A DNA stretch of 5,332 nucleotides, from NCBI GenBank assembly GCA_910589635.1, contig CAJUTD010000129.1:1-5332 (forward strand), written 5' to 3'. A program made the translations under genes and the position numbers. The notes beneath the pieces were generated by a model that made no database searches, had not been told where the DNA came from, and saw only the letters and a program-made list of their open reading frames with translations. This document shows, piece after piece, positions 5,270-5,332 of the stretch; position 1 is the stretch's first letter; each line of letters begins with the position of its first letter. The DNA comes from an uncultured Lachnospiraceae bacterium (GTDB lineage Bacteria > Bacillota > Clostridia > Lachnospirales > Lachnospiraceae).

Positions 5270-5332
5270 TTGCGGGAGCAGGATTTGAACCTGCGACCTT
5301 CGGGTTATGAGCCCGACGAGCTTCCAGACTGC
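5270..5332 (-). tRNA. Initiator tRNA-fMet (anticodon CAT), 5' end cut off by the window
   Basis: Read on the minus strand, the visible part runs from inside the D arm to the discriminator base. It shows the D-stem end GCTC, an anticodon arm TCGGG-CTCATAA-CCCGA (anticodon CAT, plus-strand 5307-5309), the T arm GCAGG-TTCAAAT-CCTGC, and the acceptor 3' strand TCCCGCA with A73. The three consecutive G-C pairs in the anticodon stem (GGG/CCC) and A at position 72 are hallmarks of the initiator rather than the elongator. CTA follows A73, so CCA is not encoded and must be added enzymatically. About 14 bases of the 5' end lie beyond the window. Confidence 0.93.

Overview
The window looks like a chromosomal segment of a low-to-moderate GC Firmicute, most likely a gut clostridium of the Lachnospiraceae type. 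This is an inference from strong AGGAG-type ribosome binding sites, short hairpin-plus-T terminators, an initiator tRNA without an encoded CCA end, a clostridial-style cysteine synthase variant (GGSIKTR, TSGNQG) and an AAA-ATPase-like/PD-(D/E)XK gene of a kind common in such genomes. The genus cannot be settled from the sequence.

Layout, left to right. (1) 57-1763, plus strand: a stand-alone AAA-ATPase-like protein with a C-terminal PD-(D/E)XK nuclease-like domain, closed by a strong intrinsic terminator (1796-1842). (2) 1912-2967, plus: an M19 (renal/membrane dipeptidase family) metallo-dipeptidase. (3) 2968-3097: a 130-nt spacer with an imperfect inverted repeat. (4) 3098-3937, plus: a YkfC-like protein with two SH3b-like regions and an NlpC/P60 domain, without a signal peptide. 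(5) 3955-4884, minus: a CysK-like O-acetylserine sulfhydrylase, convergent with (4) and separated from it by 17 nt. (6) 4885-5269: a gene-free stretch holding a foldback, MITE-like insertion of about 242 bp (4939-5180) flanked by a 9-bp direct repeat, then a tRNA terminator. (7) 5270-5332, minus: an initiator tRNA-Met cut off by the window edge.

How the genes may work together. The NlpC/P60 enzyme and the M19 dipeptidase form a plausible cytoplasmic route for salvaging peptidoglycan peptides: the first would release L-Ala-D-Glu from murein tripeptide or tetrapeptide, and the second would hydrolyse that L,D-dipeptide. The cysteine synthase is a separate transcription unit. The AAA/PD-(D/E)XK protein is also independent and its role is unknown.

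The most notable signal is the non-coding element at 4939-5180. It has imperfect inverted ends, a 9-bp flanking duplication and an internal cloverleaf of near-perfect stems. Its cysK-proximal end carries an outward-facing TTGACA placed 17 bp from a flanking AATAAT. This suggests that the insertion created or rebuilt the cysK promoter. No complete new multi-gene system such as a defence island or CRISPR is visible.
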